Shown here in pieces: positions 16,872-26,452 of a DNA stretch of 64,000 bases. This stretch comes from Nostoc sphaeroides (GTDB taxonomy: Bacteria > Cyanobacteriota > Cyanobacteriia > Cyanobacteriales > Nostocaceae), in the NCBI RefSeq assembly GCF_003443655.1, contig NZ_CP031941.1, forward strand, positions 4,276,501 through 4,340,500, given 5' to 3'. Position 1 is the first letter of the stretch. The number at the start of each line of letters is the position of its first letter. The notes beneath the pieces are model-generated. The model worked only from the letters and a program-made list of their open reading frames with translations. It was not told the origin of the DNA and did no database searches. The position numbers were made by a program, and so were the translations under genes.

Positions 16872-19800
16872 ATGGCACCTGAAGAAGAAGGTATAGCTGT
16901 TAATAGTGTTTTTATTGAAGGTGGCGAAATTGGAAGGCTGATGCGATCGCTCGATTGGTCACAGACTGCTTTAGGTTATGTGGCTGATTGGCCCCAGAGC
17001 TTACGGAGTGCCATTAGCATCTTGCTAGCTTCTAAAGCTCAGATTTGCCTCTTCTGGGGTTCGGAATTAATCACGATTTATAACGATGCCTATCGCCCTG
17101 TCCTTGCCTCAAAACATCCGTGGGCGCTCGGTCGCCCTGCTCATGAAGCGTGGAGCGAAGCCTGGAATGTTGTAGAACCTTTACTCAAGGGAGTTGTGGC
17201 GACAGGAGTTGCATTTTGGGCGCAAGACCATTTATTTTTCCTGAATCGACACGGTTACATTGAGGAAACTTACTTCGATGTCTCCTACGACCCCGTGCGA
17301 GATGAAAGCGGGAAAGTTGGCGGAGTCTTTTGCATTGTTAGTGAAACAACAGGACGAGTGCTGGGCGATCGCCGTTTACAAACCCTGAGCTTACTAAGTA
17401 GGGAGGCTCAAGCAAAGACCACAGAAGCGGCTTGTCTGTCTGCAATTCAAGCCTTAGCAACTAATTCTCATGATATCCCTTTTGCCATGCTGTATCAGGT
17501 GGAGACAGATGGCGGCAGTGCAAAGCTGGTTGGAACTACTCAAATGGAGCAAACAGAAGCAATTCCATCAAGAGTGAACTTAACTCAACACAGCGATGCA
17601 TGGAAACTCGCACAAGTTTATCATACCGGGGAAGCAGCAATCGTTGATGATTTGACAACTCGGTTTGGAGCTTTGCCCACAGGAGCTTGGGACAAGCCCC
17701 CCTCTGCTGCTTGGGTCGTGCCGCTCGTCCCAGCTGGAGAAAAACAAATTTTTGGATTGCTAGTATTGGGCATCAATTCCTACAGAGCTTTTGAGGAGGA
17801 TTACCGAAAGTTCTTCGATTTGGTGGTAGGTAACATGACGATCGCGATCGCTAATGCCGGTGCTTATGAAGAAGAACACAAGCGACTGGAGGCACTAGCA
17901 GAACTGGATCGAGCCAAAACCAACTTCTTCAACAACATCAGCCACGAATTTCGCACTCCCCTAACGCTGATGCTGTCGCCACTGAAAGAGACATTAACCG
18001 AATTAAACGGAATTCTTCCAGCCAAAGCCCAATGCACAGATATTAGTGAGCAAAAACTTGCAGAATCTGCCTTACGCCAATCTGAGGAACGCTATCGAAC
18101 ACTGTTTGAGTCGATCGACGAAGGATTTTGCGTGATCGAAATGCTGTTTGATGAAAACGACACGCCGAACGATTACCGCTTTTTAGAAATCAATCCGTCT
18201 TTTGAAAAACAAACGGGACTCAAAGACGTACAAGGCAAAAGGATACGTGATCTAATTCCGAATCATGACAAGCATTGGTTTGAAATTTACGGCAAAGTCG
18301 CCATGACGGGCGAACCCATTCGCTTTGAGGAGCGCGCTGTTGCCCTACAACGTTGGTTCGACGTTTATGCATTCCGCATTGGGCAGCCACAGCAGCGACA
18401 AGTCGCCGTCCTTTTCAAGGATATCAGCGATGCCTATCAGCAAGCTACGCAACGCCAACTTGCCGAAGCCGCCCTACGAGAAAGTGAAGAGTTAAAGCAA
18501 CGAATTTTGGACAGCAGTCATGATTGTATCAAAGTTTTAACGTTAGATGGGCGGGTACTCTACTTGAATCAAGGCGGGCTGCATCTTCTAGAAATTGATG
18601 ATCCTGCGTCCTTTCATAACGCCGAGTGGATTAGTTTATGGGAAGGCGAAGACCGAGAAAATGCCGCTGCGGCGATCGCTGCGGCCAAAATAGGTAATGT
18701 CGGTCAATTTCAAGGCTACTGTGCCACAGCAAAGGGGAAGTCGAAGTGGTGGGATGTGATTATTACTTCCGTCCGAAATGCATCAGGAATTATTGCACAA
18801 CTCTTAGTCGTCTCACGCGATATTACCAAGCAAAAGCAAGCGGAAGCTGAACGCGAACAACTTTTTTTGCGTGAGCAAGCTGCGCGTGAACAAGCTCAGA
18901 CAGCGAATCGGATTAAAGATGAGTTTTTGGCAGTGCTATCACATGAATTGCGATCGCCCCTCAATCCTATTCTGGGTTGGTCTAGGTTGCTTCGCAATGG
19001 GACATTAAATGCCGCAAAAACGGCTATTGCTTTGGAAACAATCGAGCGCAATGCCAAACTCCAGGCACAATTAATTGAAGATTTGTTAGATATCTCTCGC
19101 ATCTTGTCTGGCAAACTCAATTTACAAATGGCTCCTGTTAACTTAGCATCGACAATTGAAGCGGCTATTGAAACTGTGCGTTTAGCAGCAGAAGCGAAGT
19201 CAATTGAAATTCAGAGACTATTTGACCCAAATATTGGGCAAATTTTGGGAGATTCTGCTCGTTTACAGCAAGTATTTTGGAATTTGCTTACTAACGCTGT
19301 AAAATTTAGTTTCGCTGGTGGACGGGTTGAAATTCGCTTAGAGTGCCGAGACTCGCAGGCTCAAATTACTGTTAGCGACACGGGTAAAGGTATTAATCCA
19401 GACTTTATACCCTACGTGTTTGAATCCTTTCGTCAGGCAGATGCGACAACAACTAGGAAGTTTGGCGGACTAGGGTTAGGGCTAGCGATCGTCCGTCATC
19501 TAGTTGAACTGCATGGAGGTACTGTTCAAGTAGACAGTCCTGGAGAAGGACAGGGAGCCACCTTTAATGTCAGGTTTCCTTTGATGAAAGCACAAGGTTC
19601 TAGCCAGAAAGTACAAAAGGACTCCTCATTTTTTACTTTTAACACCTCACCTCTGACAGGAATACGGTTACTAATTGTTGATGATGATGAAGATATCCGT
19701 GATTTTTTGGGCTTTGTCCTTGAGCAGGCAGGAGCAGAGGTTTGTATTGTGACATCGGCAATAGAAGCACTGCAAGCGATAGAGCAATCACCACCAGATA

Positions 19801-20036
19801 TTTTGTTGAGTGACATTGGAATGCCAGAGATGGATGGCTATATGCTGATTCGACAAATTCGAGCCATGCCACCCGAACAAGGTGGGCAAATTTTGGCTTT
19901 AGCCCTCTCGGCTTATGCTGGAGAAGTTAATCGCAAGCAAGCACAAGATGCCGGATTTCAGCAGCACGTTGCCAAGCCAATAGACCCAGACACATTAATT
20001 GCAGTCATTCTAGATATAATCGCCAAGGGAAATTGA
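16872..20036 (+). CDS. Hybrid sensor histidine kinase with two H-box segments
   Basis: 1054 residues. A PAS-like sensory region is at ~25-155, a GAF-like region at ~175-335, then a first H-box FFNNISHEFRTPLTLMLSPL with His358 but no following ATPase. Two PAS modules follow (~405-530 and ~545-660), then the true HisKA (VLSHELRSPLNPILGWSRLL, His691), HATPase_c with FWNLLTNAVKF, DTGKGI and GGLGLGLAIVR (~780-905), and a receiver domain with DDDED and phospho-acceptor Asp981 in LLSDIGMPEMDG. No transmembrane segments, so cytoplasmic. The orphan first H-box suggests fusion of two kinases with loss of the first ATPase. Signal unknown. Confidence 0.92.
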   Translation: MAPEEEGIAVNSVFIEGGEIGRLMRSLDWSQTALGYVADWPQSLRSAISILLASKAQICLFWGSELITIYNDAYRPVLASKHPWALGRPAHEAWSEAWNVVEPLLKGVVATGVAFWAQDHLFFLNRHGYIEETYFDVSYDPVRDESGKVGGVFCIVSETTGRVLGDRRLQTLSLLSREAQAKTTEAACLSAIQALATNSHDIPFAMLYQVETDGGSAKLVGTTQMEQTEAIPSRVNLTQHSDAWKLAQVYHTGEAAIVDDLTTRFGALPTGAWDKPPSAAWVVPLVPAGEKQIFGLLVLGINSYRAFEEDYRKFFDLVVGNMTIAIANAGAYEEEHKRLEALAELDRAKTNFFNNISHEFRTPLTLMLSPLKETLTELNGILPAKAQCTDISEQKLAESALRQSEERYRTLFESIDEGFCVIEMLFDENDTPNDYRFLEINPSFEKQTGLKDVQGKRIRDLIPNHDKHWFEIYGKVAMTGEPIRFEERAVALQRWFDVYAFRIGQPQQRQVAVLFKDISDAYQQATQRQLAEAALRESEELKQRILDSSHDCIKVLTLDGRVLYLNQGGLHLLEIDDPASFHNAEWISLWEGEDRENAAAAIAAAKIGNVGQFQGYCATAKGKSKWWDVIITSVRNASGIIAQLLVVSRDITKQKQAEAEREQLFLREQAAREQAQTANRIKDEFLAVLSHELRSPLNPILGWSRLLRNGTLNAAKTAIALETIERNAKLQAQLIEDLLDISRILSGKLNLQMAPVNLASTIEAAIETVRLAAEAKSIEIQRLFDPNIGQILGDSARLQQVFWNLLTNAVKFSFAGGRVEIRLECRDSQAQITVSDTGKGINPDFIPYVFESFRQADATTTRKFGGLGLGLAIVRHLVELHGGTVQVDSPGEGQGATFNVRFPLMKAQGSSQKVQKDSSFFTFNTSPLTGIRLLIVDDDEDIRDFLGFVLEQAGAEVCIVTSAIEALQAIEQSPPDILLSDIGMPEMDGYMLIRQIRAMPPEQGGQILALALSAYAGEVNRKQAQDAGFQQHVAKPIDPDTLIAVILDIIAKGN

Positions 20037-20098
20037 AGAAGAATTCAGGAGTCAGAATTCAGGAGTCAGAACAAGAAAGTGGGGGATTTAGATTAACC

Positions 20099-20779
20099 TC
20101 ATCCTCCTAACTGTCGCAGCATGGCTTCTACCCTGTTAACGCCATCTGAGTCATTGCGCCGCTTGTACAAGTCACGGGCTTTCTGAAGCAAGCTGTTTGC
20201 TTGTTTGGTTTGTCGTCGCTGTTTATACATAGAACCCATTAACTCATAAGTCTGGGCGTTGTTCTTATCCAAGTCAATTGCTTGTTGGTATGCCCAGCTA
20301 GCAGCAGTATAGTCTCCCATCCGAGATTGCGTCACAGCCAATCCTAAATAGGCATTAACGTTGTTACGGTTTAGCTGTATGGCCCGACGGTAGCCTTCTT
20401 TTGCCCCACGCGTGTCGCCCAAATTCGCTTTGATGTAACCCACCGCGTAATAAAAATCACTATTGTTAGGGTTGATAGCGATCGCCCGACGATAAGCTGT
20501 TAATGCTGCCTGGTAATTTCCCTGTTGAGCGTATAAATACCCAATACCTGAATGAATTTTAGCATTTTTGGCATCCAGCCTAGCTGCTTGCTGATAAACT
20601 GCGATCGCACCACCATAATCGCCCGTATCCACTAACCTCCGTCCTTCTTCTAGTAGTTGCTTCAACTCTGGGTTTTTACCTTGGGCCACTAATACCTGAG
20701 CCTGAGCCACTGAAGGTATAGTCAAGGAAAAACATCCTAATAACACCACACTCAGCACAAATGATGTTGGCTTGTACAC
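20099..20779 (-). CDS. Exported TPR-repeat protein
   Basis: 226 residues with a signal peptide (FVLSVVLLGCFSLTIPSVAQAQ) and then about four to five tetratricopeptide repeats, e.g. GDYGGAIAVYQQAARLDAKNAK, GNYQAALTAYRRAIAINPNNS, GDTRGAKEGYRRAIQLNRNN, GDYTAASWAYQQAIDLDKNN. These form a helical scaffold for protein contacts in the periplasm or at the thylakoid lumen/outer membrane. Partner unknown. It is convergent with the histidine kinase gene. Confidence 0.85.
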   Translation of the reverse strand: MYKPTSFVLSVVLLGCFSLTIPSVAQAQVLVAQGKNPELKQLLEEGRRLVDTGDYGGAIAVYQQAARLDAKNAKIHSGIGYLYAQQGNYQAALTAYRRAIAINPNNSDFYYAVGYIKANLGDTRGAKEGYRRAIQLNRNNVNAYLGLAVTQSRMGDYTAASWAYQQAIDLDKNNAQTYELMGSMYKQRRQTKQANSLLQKARDLYKRRNDSDGVNRVEAMLRQLGG

Positions 20780-21389
20780 AGTAAATTTCCTGAAATTTTA
20801 GAGGACTTTTTTCTTGTACATTAAAACAAAAATATAGACTTTTGAAAACTGTATTTCTTCGTATTAATTAAGATGTTAATAATTCATTAACTCTTTCCTT
20901 TACAATCGGCACACATTACAGAGTTTTTACTGAATGAGGAAGTGTAAGATATCAAGTTTAGATGAAGTTACTTACATGTAAATCCGTAGACTAGCAAAAT
21001 AACACTTTTTTTGTCAGTAGTTATACGTGCTAGTCATAAAAACCCAACAGGCATTTAGCTTAATTTTAGAAAGCGACCCACCAATTTCAGTTGTTTTATT
21101 TAATAATTTGCTGACTCTGTATTAAATTATTCACACTTTGATCCTACCCTTTAGGAAGCCGCTATCTAGTCATTTACATCCTTTTTTGGACATTACACGG
21201 TAAGATAAATTTAACAAGGTAAATGTTGCTTCAAATGCTAGTTTTGAGCCAGTAAGTGAGAGCGCAAATGCGATCGCAATCTAAAATAGTGTGAGAGAAT
21301 GTTTATCAAGCTTGTATCAACGCAAACTAGTTTTGTGTATGTATTCTGATAATAAATATCAACCTATATGCCATCTAGGAGGCTAACTG
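20780..21389. other. 610-bp AT-rich intergenic region between divergent genes
   Basis: No gene supported. It separates the TPR gene (minus) and the YbjQ-type gene (plus) and so should carry both promoters. A clear ribosome site TAGGAGG lies eight bases before the ATG at 21390. One HIP1 site lies near 21269. Nothing else recognised. Confidence 0.5.
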
Positions 21390-21716
21390 ATGATTATAAC
21401 TACCACTGATGTGATTCAAGGAGCCGTTATTGAGTCATATTTAGGCATTGTGACAGCAGAAGTAGTCTACGGTAGCAATTTCTTGCGAGATTTTTTGGCA
21501 GGTATTCGAGATATTATTGGTGGACGCACTGGTAGCTATGAGCGTCTATTTGAGCAGGGTCAACGCAAGGCATTAGAAGAATTAGAACAACGGGCACAAC
21601 GTTTAGGAGCAAATGCTGTAATCGGGATTGAAATTGATACTGGCACAATCAATCTTGACCAGTCAGGAGTTCTTTTGCTGATTACTGCTACAGGTACTGC
21701 TGTGAGGATGCGTTAA
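21390..21716 (+). CDS. YbjQ-family (DUF74) protein
   Basis: 108 residues covering the entire family domain: ITTTDVIQGAVIESYLGIVTAEVVYGSNFLRDFLAGIRDIIGGR, then a helix with ALEELEQRAQRLGANAVIGI and strand EIDTGTI. Members form beta-rich oligomeric rings; they are sometimes labelled heavy-metal-binding, but no function is established. Strong Shine-Dalgarno upstream. Confidence 0.9.
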   Translation: MIITTTDVIQGAVIESYLGIVTAEVVYGSNFLRDFLAGIRDIIGGRTGSYERLFEQGQRKALEELEQRAQRLGANAVIGIEIDTGTINLDQSGVLLLITATGTAVRMR

Positions 21717-22039
21717 TTTTTGATTATCCTTACTTTTGACAATCATTATAAAGTTTTGTCTTAAGTCTAGTTGCATACACAATTAAAGCTGGTTTTTCAT
21801 AAAACTTAATAATTAATTGTGTTTTAATTTAAAAAGTTTAATTTTGAAAATTTATTTAATGACAAAATTAAATATTAAAATTTTTTAAAAAAAATCTGTT
21901 TTTTCTCACTAAAGATATACCTATCAACTCCTTCTGTTGATAGATATAAGAGTAGATGATTTAGCTATTTAATTTTAAGCATAAACATGAATATACCTAA
22001 GCAGCAACTTTGCTGAAACAGCACTGGAGAACATAAGCT
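21717..22039. other. 323-bp very AT-rich intergenic region
   Basis: Nearly all A/T between 21790 and 21900. There is a short pair of TATCAAC/GTTGATAGATA arms around 21920-21945. No gene seen; likely promoter of the membrane-protein gene. Confidence 0.4.
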
Positions 22040-22672
22040 ATGTCATACGTAAATCGAACAGGTAATGAAGGTATTGCTACTGAGCCTGTGATATCAGGTC
22101 GAGTAAGTGAATATCATGATCTTGTTCGCTGGGGGCCAATTATTTCTGGTTTGTTGGTTTCCTTAGCTACCCAATTAATTTTGAGCGCTATAATTGGTGC
22201 AGTTGCGGCAGGCACAGTTGAAGGTTCAAGTGCACCTAGATCAATTGCCCCTAACGCTGCGGGGAATGCGGGGCTTTGGTCAACTATCGCTTTACTTATT
22301 TCCCTATTTACTGGTGGTTGGGTTACAGCCCGTGCTTGTGGGCCGATGAACCGCAATACAGCTCTTCTTAACGGTGCAATTCTTTGGGCAACGACTTTAG
22401 CAGTTAGCTCATGGCTGTTAGCAAGCGGAGTATCTGGTGCTTTTGGCGTTGCTGCTTCTAACGCTGGAGAAGTCATAAACCAGGTACAACAGCAAGGTGG
22501 TATTAATGTACCACAAGCAAACATCAGTGTCCGACAAGCTCGTGATGCAGCAGCTAATTTACGTTCGGGATTGTGGTGGTTTGTGTTTGGTTCTTTGTTG
22601 GGTTTAATAGCCTCAATGATTGGAGCCGTAACTGGCGCTCGTAGTCCTCGGACTAACACTTACAATACTTAA
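22040..22672 (+). CDS. Integral membrane protein of unknown function
   Basis: 210 residues. Four hydrophobic helices: GPIISGLLVSLATQLILSAIIGAVAAG, STIALLISLFTGGWVTARA, ALLNGAILWATTLAVSSWLLASGVSGAFG, and WWFVFGSLLGLIASMIGAVTGAR. A soluble loop (~135-165) with VQQQGGINVPQANIS lies between the last two. The Gly/Ala-rich packing resembles YrzE/TIGR04086-like small membrane proteins. No transport or catalytic motif recognised. A terminator follows. Confidence 0.75.
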   Translation: MSYVNRTGNEGIATEPVISGRVSEYHDLVRWGPIISGLLVSLATQLILSAIIGAVAAGTVEGSSAPRSIAPNAAGNAGLWSTIALLISLFTGGWVTARACGPMNRNTALLNGAILWATTLAVSSWLLASGVSGAFGVAASNAGEVINQVQQQGGINVPQANISVRQARDAAANLRSGLWWFVFGSLLGLIASMIGAVTGARSPRTNTYNT

Positions 22673-22713
22673 ATAATTGTTTGAAAAATCAAATGTTATT
22701 TATTTTCAAATAT

Positions 22714-22740
22714 AAGCACCTTTTCAAGGTGCTTTTTATT
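22714..22740 (+). terminator. Intrinsic terminator after the membrane-protein gene
   Basis: Perfect arms AAGCACCTT and AAGGTGCTT around TTC, followed by a T-rich tail. Confidence 0.85.
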
Positions 22741-22777
22741 TTTATAAAAAATGCAACGAAAACTTTACTAGCGCCGA

Positions 22778-23038
22778 TCACCATTTCAGATATGAACCTT
22801 CAATTCCCTGCTCACGTCGAATTTTGCCATCTTTTTCAAACCAGGCAATTACTTGCTGTGCTGTCAAATCTTCAATAGCAACACTGTACTCTTGGGCAAT
22901 ATGCTTCAAAAGCTTCAGTGATGAAATAGTCAATCTTGTTAAAAACTTTTCTGGGGAAGACAACAACGCCGCATCTACTTTTGCTGACTCTTCTAGGGTT
23001 AAAAATTGTGCTGATGGTTGCTGTGGTGGTATGTCCAT
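22778..23038 (-). CDS. Small conserved cyanobacterial protein downstream of sufR
   Basis: 86 residues: MDIPPQQPSAQFLTLEESAKVDAALLSSPEKFLTRLTISSLKLLKHIA and a C-terminal DLTAQQVIAWFEKDGKIRREQG. Entirely helical, no motif recognised. On the sufR strand, 80 bp behind it and separated by a GGGCATG tandem tract, so co-transcription is possible. Function unknown. Confidence 0.7.
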   Translation of the reverse strand: MDIPPQQPSAQFLTLEESAKVDAALLSSPEKFLTRLTISSLKLLKHIAQEYSVAIEDLTAQQVIAWFEKDGKIRREQGIEGSYLKW

Positions 23039-23118
23039 AAACGCTATCTCAAATTTAGTTGATTATTGGGCATGGGGCATGGGGCATGGGGCATTGGGTG
23101 TTAGAAAATGACTAATGA

Positions 23119-23808
23119 CTAATGACGAATTTGTACTAAATAGCCACAACGATGTTCACCATCAATAATCCAGTGGGTGCGTTCTACGGTACAATCTGGT
23201 AAGACGGCTGCAAACATTTCTAATTCGTGACCACAGATGCTGGGGAAAGACTCAGCAACGTTGGAAATGGCACAGTTATGCTCCATTAAGATAAAGCGAT
23301 CGCTCTCAAAGGAGTCATTCACATCAACAGCGTGATACTCCGCCATAAAGCCTTCAGCTTTTCTCAACTCTACTAAGTTGGCTACCCGTTCTCGTAGTGA
23401 ACCGCTACCGACGCGATCGCGGTATTCTTTGGCTTTGCGCTGCCACTGTTTTTCTAAAATCGATTTAAATTGATCGTGTCCCATCGTTTCGGCTAAGGTG
23501 TCTAGCAGCGAAACCGCAAAATTTCCGTGTCCATCACCAAAGCGATCGCTCATTGTTCGATGCAAGCGATCGCGTCCTTGACGACTCAGTTCATAAAGAT
23601 GTTGCGGACGCCCCATCCCCGCCGCCTGCACTGATGTCGAATACAAAACTAGCTCCTCCGTCTCCAAATCTTTGAGATGGCGACGAATAGCTTGGGGGGT
23701 AACGTCTAAAACTTCAGCTAGCTCTAAAGCCGTTGCTTTTTCGTGTTTGTGCAGATACTCAAGGATATCTTGCTTGGTTGAGGATTGGTGGGTAGTCGCC
23801 ATCTTCAT
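23119..23808 (-). CDS. sufR: SufR, iron-sulfur-responsive repressor of the suf operon
   Basis: 229 residues, DeoR/ArsR-like winged helix at the N-terminus (KQDILEYLHKHEKATALELAEVLDVTPQAIRRHLKDLE). The C-terminal half contains four cysteines, in EHNCAIS, FPSICGHE, LPDCTVE and EHRCGYL; in Synechocystis SufR three such residues bind a 4Fe-4S cluster. Holo-SufR represses sufBCDS and itself when clusters are plentiful. Divergent from sufB, with two CAAC-N6-GTTG operators in between. Start could be Met1 or Met3 (MATTHQSS). Confidence 0.93.
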   Translation of the reverse strand: MKMATTHQSSTKQDILEYLHKHEKATALELAEVLDVTPQAIRRHLKDLETEELVLYSTSVQAAGMGRPQHLYELSRQGRDRLHRTMSDRFGDGHGNFAVSLLDTLAETMGHDQFKSILEKQWQRKAKEYRDRVGSGSLRERVANLVELRKAEGFMAEYHAVDVNDSFESDRFILMEHNCAISNVAESFPSICGHELEMFAAVLPDCTVERTHWIIDGEHRCGYLVQIRH

Positions 23809-23864
23809 GTGGTGCGAGACGTTCAGCGAACATCACAAAATTTTTTTTGAAAATTTGACTTTGA

Positions 23865-23878
23865 CAACATTGTTGTTG
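23865..23878. promoter_or_regulatory. SufR operator 1
   Basis: CAAC-N6-GTTG inverted repeat (CAACATTGTTGTTG), the established SufR recognition form, 57 bp upstream of sufR and 166 bp upstream of sufB. Confidence 0.8.
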
Positions 23879-23909
23879 TTAATTTAGCGTAAAATGAAGA
23901 TAGATTAAA

Positions 23910-23923
23910 CAACATAGCTGTTG
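23910..23923. promoter_or_regulatory. SufR operator 2
   Basis: A second CAAC-N6-GTTG site (CAACATAGCTGTTG), extended on both sides by A/T to AACAAC...GTTGTT. It is 45 bp from the first, about four helical turns, and closer to sufB. Confidence 0.82.
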
Positions 23924-24043
23924 TTTTACTCTCCACCACTATTCTAGCAGCCGTGTAACCATTCCGTAACGGGAGATGGGAATCGGTTAGCCGCAATCCG
24001 CCTCCCATCCTAAAAGAGTTCCGAACACGAGAGATTATTACTG

Positions 24044-25483
24044 ATGAGTGCCACTGTCAAAACCTTAGTCAACCAACCCTACAAGTACGGCTTTATTACA
24101 GATATTGAAGCCGACACTATTCCGCGTGGACTAGACGAGGACGTTATCCGCTTGATCTCTTCTAAGAAGAATGAGCCACAGTTTATGCTGGACTTTCGCC
24201 TCAGAGCTTATCGCCAGTGGCAAAAAATGACGGAACCAACTTGGCCGAATGTCAAGTATCCGCCTATAAATTATCAGGATATCATTTACTATTCAGCGCC
24301 AAAACGCAAGAAAGAAAAACTAAACAGCTTGGATGAAGTTGATCCAACCCTTTTAGAAACCTTCGAGAAGTTAGGCATTTCTCTATCTGAACAGAAACGG
24401 CTGGCTAATGTCGCCGTTGATGCAATTTTTGATAGCGTTTCTGTCGCTACTACATTTAAAGAAAAGCTAGCGGAAGATGGCGTTATTTTCTGTTCGTTTT
24501 CGGAAGCGTTGCAAGAACACCCAGAACTGATCAAAAAATACTTGGGTAGCGTTGTTCCCATTGCTGACAACTATTTTGCCGCCTTAAACGCCGCCGTATT
24601 TAGCGATGGTTCTTTTGTCTATATTCCTAAAGGCGTAAAATGCCCAATGGAACTGTCTACCTACTTCCGCATCAACTCTGGTGATACGGGACAATTTGAG
24701 CGGACTTTGATTGTTGCTGAAGAAGGTAGTTATGTTTCTTACCTCGAAGGTTGCACCGCACCGATGTATGATAGCAACCAGTTACACGCCGCAGTTGTGG
24801 AACTTGTCGCCCTCGACAATGCCGAAATCAAATACTCCACTGTGCAAAACTGGTACGCTGGCGATGCTAATGGTAAAGGCGGTATTTACAACTTTGTCAC
24901 CAAGCGCGGTTTGTGTCAGGGCGTAAATTCCAAGATTTCTTGGACTCAAGTAGAAACAGGTTCAGCAATTACTTGGAAGTATCCTAGCTGTGTGTTGGTG
25001 GGTGATAACTCTGTGGGTGAGTTTTACTCGGTGGCGCTGACAAATCACCAGCAGCAAGCTGATACGGGTAGTAAGATGATTCATGTTGGTAAGAATACCC
25101 GCAGTACAATTATTTCTAAAGGAATCTCGGCAGGTAATTCTAGTAATAGTTACCGGGGTTTGGTGAAAGTCAATCCGACGGCTAAAGGGGCGAGAAATTA
25201 TTCTCAGTGTGACTCAATGCTGATTGGGGATAATGCCCATGCCAACACTTTCCCTTATATTCAGGTGCAAAATAACGGTGCGAAGGTGGAGCATGAAGCT
25301 TCTACTTCTAAGATTGGGGAAGATCAGTTATTTTACTTTGCTCAACGGGGTATTTCTTCGGAAGATGCTATTTCGATGATGATTAGCGGCTTTTGTAAGG
25401 ATGTTTTTAATCAGCTACCGATGGAGTTTGCTGTGGAAGCTGATAAGTTGTTGAGTTTGAAGTTGGAAGGCAGTGTGGGATAA
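24044..25483 (+). CDS. sufB: SufB, Fe-S cluster scaffold subunit
   Basis: 479 residues, full length. The core of the SufBC2D scaffold on which 4Fe-4S clusters are assembled. Family landmarks include the N-terminal [40 protein letters not shown], the central beta-helix, and the C-terminal [23 protein letters not shown]. Cysteines in [15 protein letters not shown] and SQCDSMLIG are candidate sulfur relay/cluster residues. First gene of the sufBCDS operon, under two SufR operators. Confidence 0.97.
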   Translation: MSATVKTLVNQPYKYGFITDIEADTIPRGLDEDVIRLISSKKNEPQFMLDFRLRAYRQWQKMTEPTWPNVKYPPINYQDIIYYSAPKRKKEKLNSLDEVDPTLLETFEKLGISLSEQKRLANVAVDAIFDSVSVATTFKEKLAEDGVIFCSFSEALQEHPELIKKYLGSVVPIADNYFAALNAAVFSDGSFVYIPKGVKCPMELSTYFRINSGDTGQFERTLIVAEEGSYVSYLEGCTAPMYDSNQLHAAVVELVALDNAEIKYSTVQNWYAGDANGKGGIYNFVTKRGLCQGVNSKISWTQVETGSAITWKYPSCVLVGDNSVGEFYSVALTNHQQQADTGSKMIHVGKNTRSTIISKGISAGNSSNSYRGLVKVNPTAKGARNYSQCDSMLIGDNAHANTFPYIQVQNNGAKVEHEASTSKIGEDQLFYFAQRGISSEDAISMMISGFCKDVFNQLPMEFAVEADKLLSLKLEGSVG

Positions 25484-25542
25484 GTGGAAGGAAGGATAAA
25501 CACAGGGACATCGGGGTTCTGTGTTTATCTTTTGGAAGAATG

Positions 25543-25572
25543 ACGAACCGCCAAGACGCCAAGAGCGCAGAG
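25543..25572 (+). repeat. 30-bp dispersed repeat upstream of sufC
   Basis: A unit starting ACGAACCGCCAAGACGCC and ending AAGAGCGCAGAG lies in the sufB-sufC gap. The same 30 bases, with one change, lie inside the sufD coding region at 27113-27142. Here it precedes the sufC ribosome site. Confidence 0.8.
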
Positions 25573-25589
25573 AAAGAGAAGGAGAGAAG

Positions 25590-26381
25590 ATGATTATTGA
25601 AAATAGTGAAGTTGTGCTGTCGGTACGGAATCTGACGGCTAATGTTGATGGGACACCGATTTTGAAAGGTGTGAATCTGGAGGTGCGATCGGGTGAAATT
25701 CATGCGATCATGGGGCCGAATGGTTCTGGTAAGAGTACTTTTTCTAAGGTGTTGGCTGGGCATCCGGCGTATGAGGTGACTGGTGGTGAGGTAATTTTTC
25801 AGGGGCAGAATTTGTTGGAGTTGGAGCCGGAGGAACGAGCCAGAAGTGGTGTATTTTTGGCGTTTCAGTATCCGTTAGAAATTCCGGGTGTGAGCAATTT
25901 GGATTTCTTGCGGGTGGCGTACAATTCGCGGCGGAAGGCGCAAGGTTTAGAGGAAATAGACGCTTTTGATTTTGACGATTTGATTGAGGAAAAGCTGGAT
26001 GTCGTGAAGATGAATGCCAGTTTTCTCAGTCGGAGTTTGAATGAAGGGTTTTCTGGTGGTGAGAAGAAGCGGAATGAAATTCTGCAAATGGCGTTGCTAG
26101 AACCAAAGTTGGGAATTTTGGATGAAACTGATTCGGGTTTGGATATTGACGCGCTCCGAATTGTGGCGAATGGGGTAAATCAACTGGCAAGTCCAGAAAA
26201 TTCGACAATTTTGATTACTCACTATCAGCGATTACTTGATTATATTGTGCCTGATTTTGTCCATGTGATGGCACAGGGGCGAATTATTACCAGTGGCGGT
26301 AAGGAACTGGCGCTGGAATTAGAGTCTCGCGGTTATGACTGGGTGCTGGAAGAATTTGCAGCTGCTGAGGTGGGTGTGTAA
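25590..26381 (+). CDS. sufC: SufC, ABC-type ATPase of the Suf complex
   Basis: 263 residues. Walker [12 protein letters not shown]-loop [16 protein letters not shown], signature [10 protein letters not shown] (the Suf-specific SGGEKKR form), Walker [13 protein letters not shown], and H-loop [10 protein letters not shown]. It drives conformational change of SufB-SufD during cluster assembly. I start it at the ATG at 25590, preceded by GGAGAGA; the longer in-frame extension to 25521 is encoded by a dispersed repeat and is rejected. Confidence 0.96.
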   Translation: MIIENSEVVLSVRNLTANVDGTPILKGVNLEVRSGEIHAIMGPNGSGKSTFSKVLAGHPAYEVTGGEVIFQGQNLLELEPEERARSGVFLAFQYPLEIPGVSNLDFLRVAYNSRRKAQGLEEIDAFDFDDLIEEKLDVVKMNASFLSRSLNEGFSGGEKKRNEILQMALLEPKLGILDETDSGLDIDALRIVANGVNQLASPENSTILITHYQRLLDYIVPDFVHVMAQGRIITSGGKELALELESRGYDWVLEEFAAAEVGV

Positions 26382-26452
26382 TGTTTCAATCCCTGATAGG
26401 GATTTTTAATTCCAGCACTACTTAACATTGTAAACCAGTTTACGAGTATCTA

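Noticed and set aside
25521..25589. Upstream extended start of sufC
   Set aside because: The extension is encoded by a dispersed repeat and lacks a ribosome site; the ATG at 25590 has GGAGAGA and matches the SufC N-terminus.
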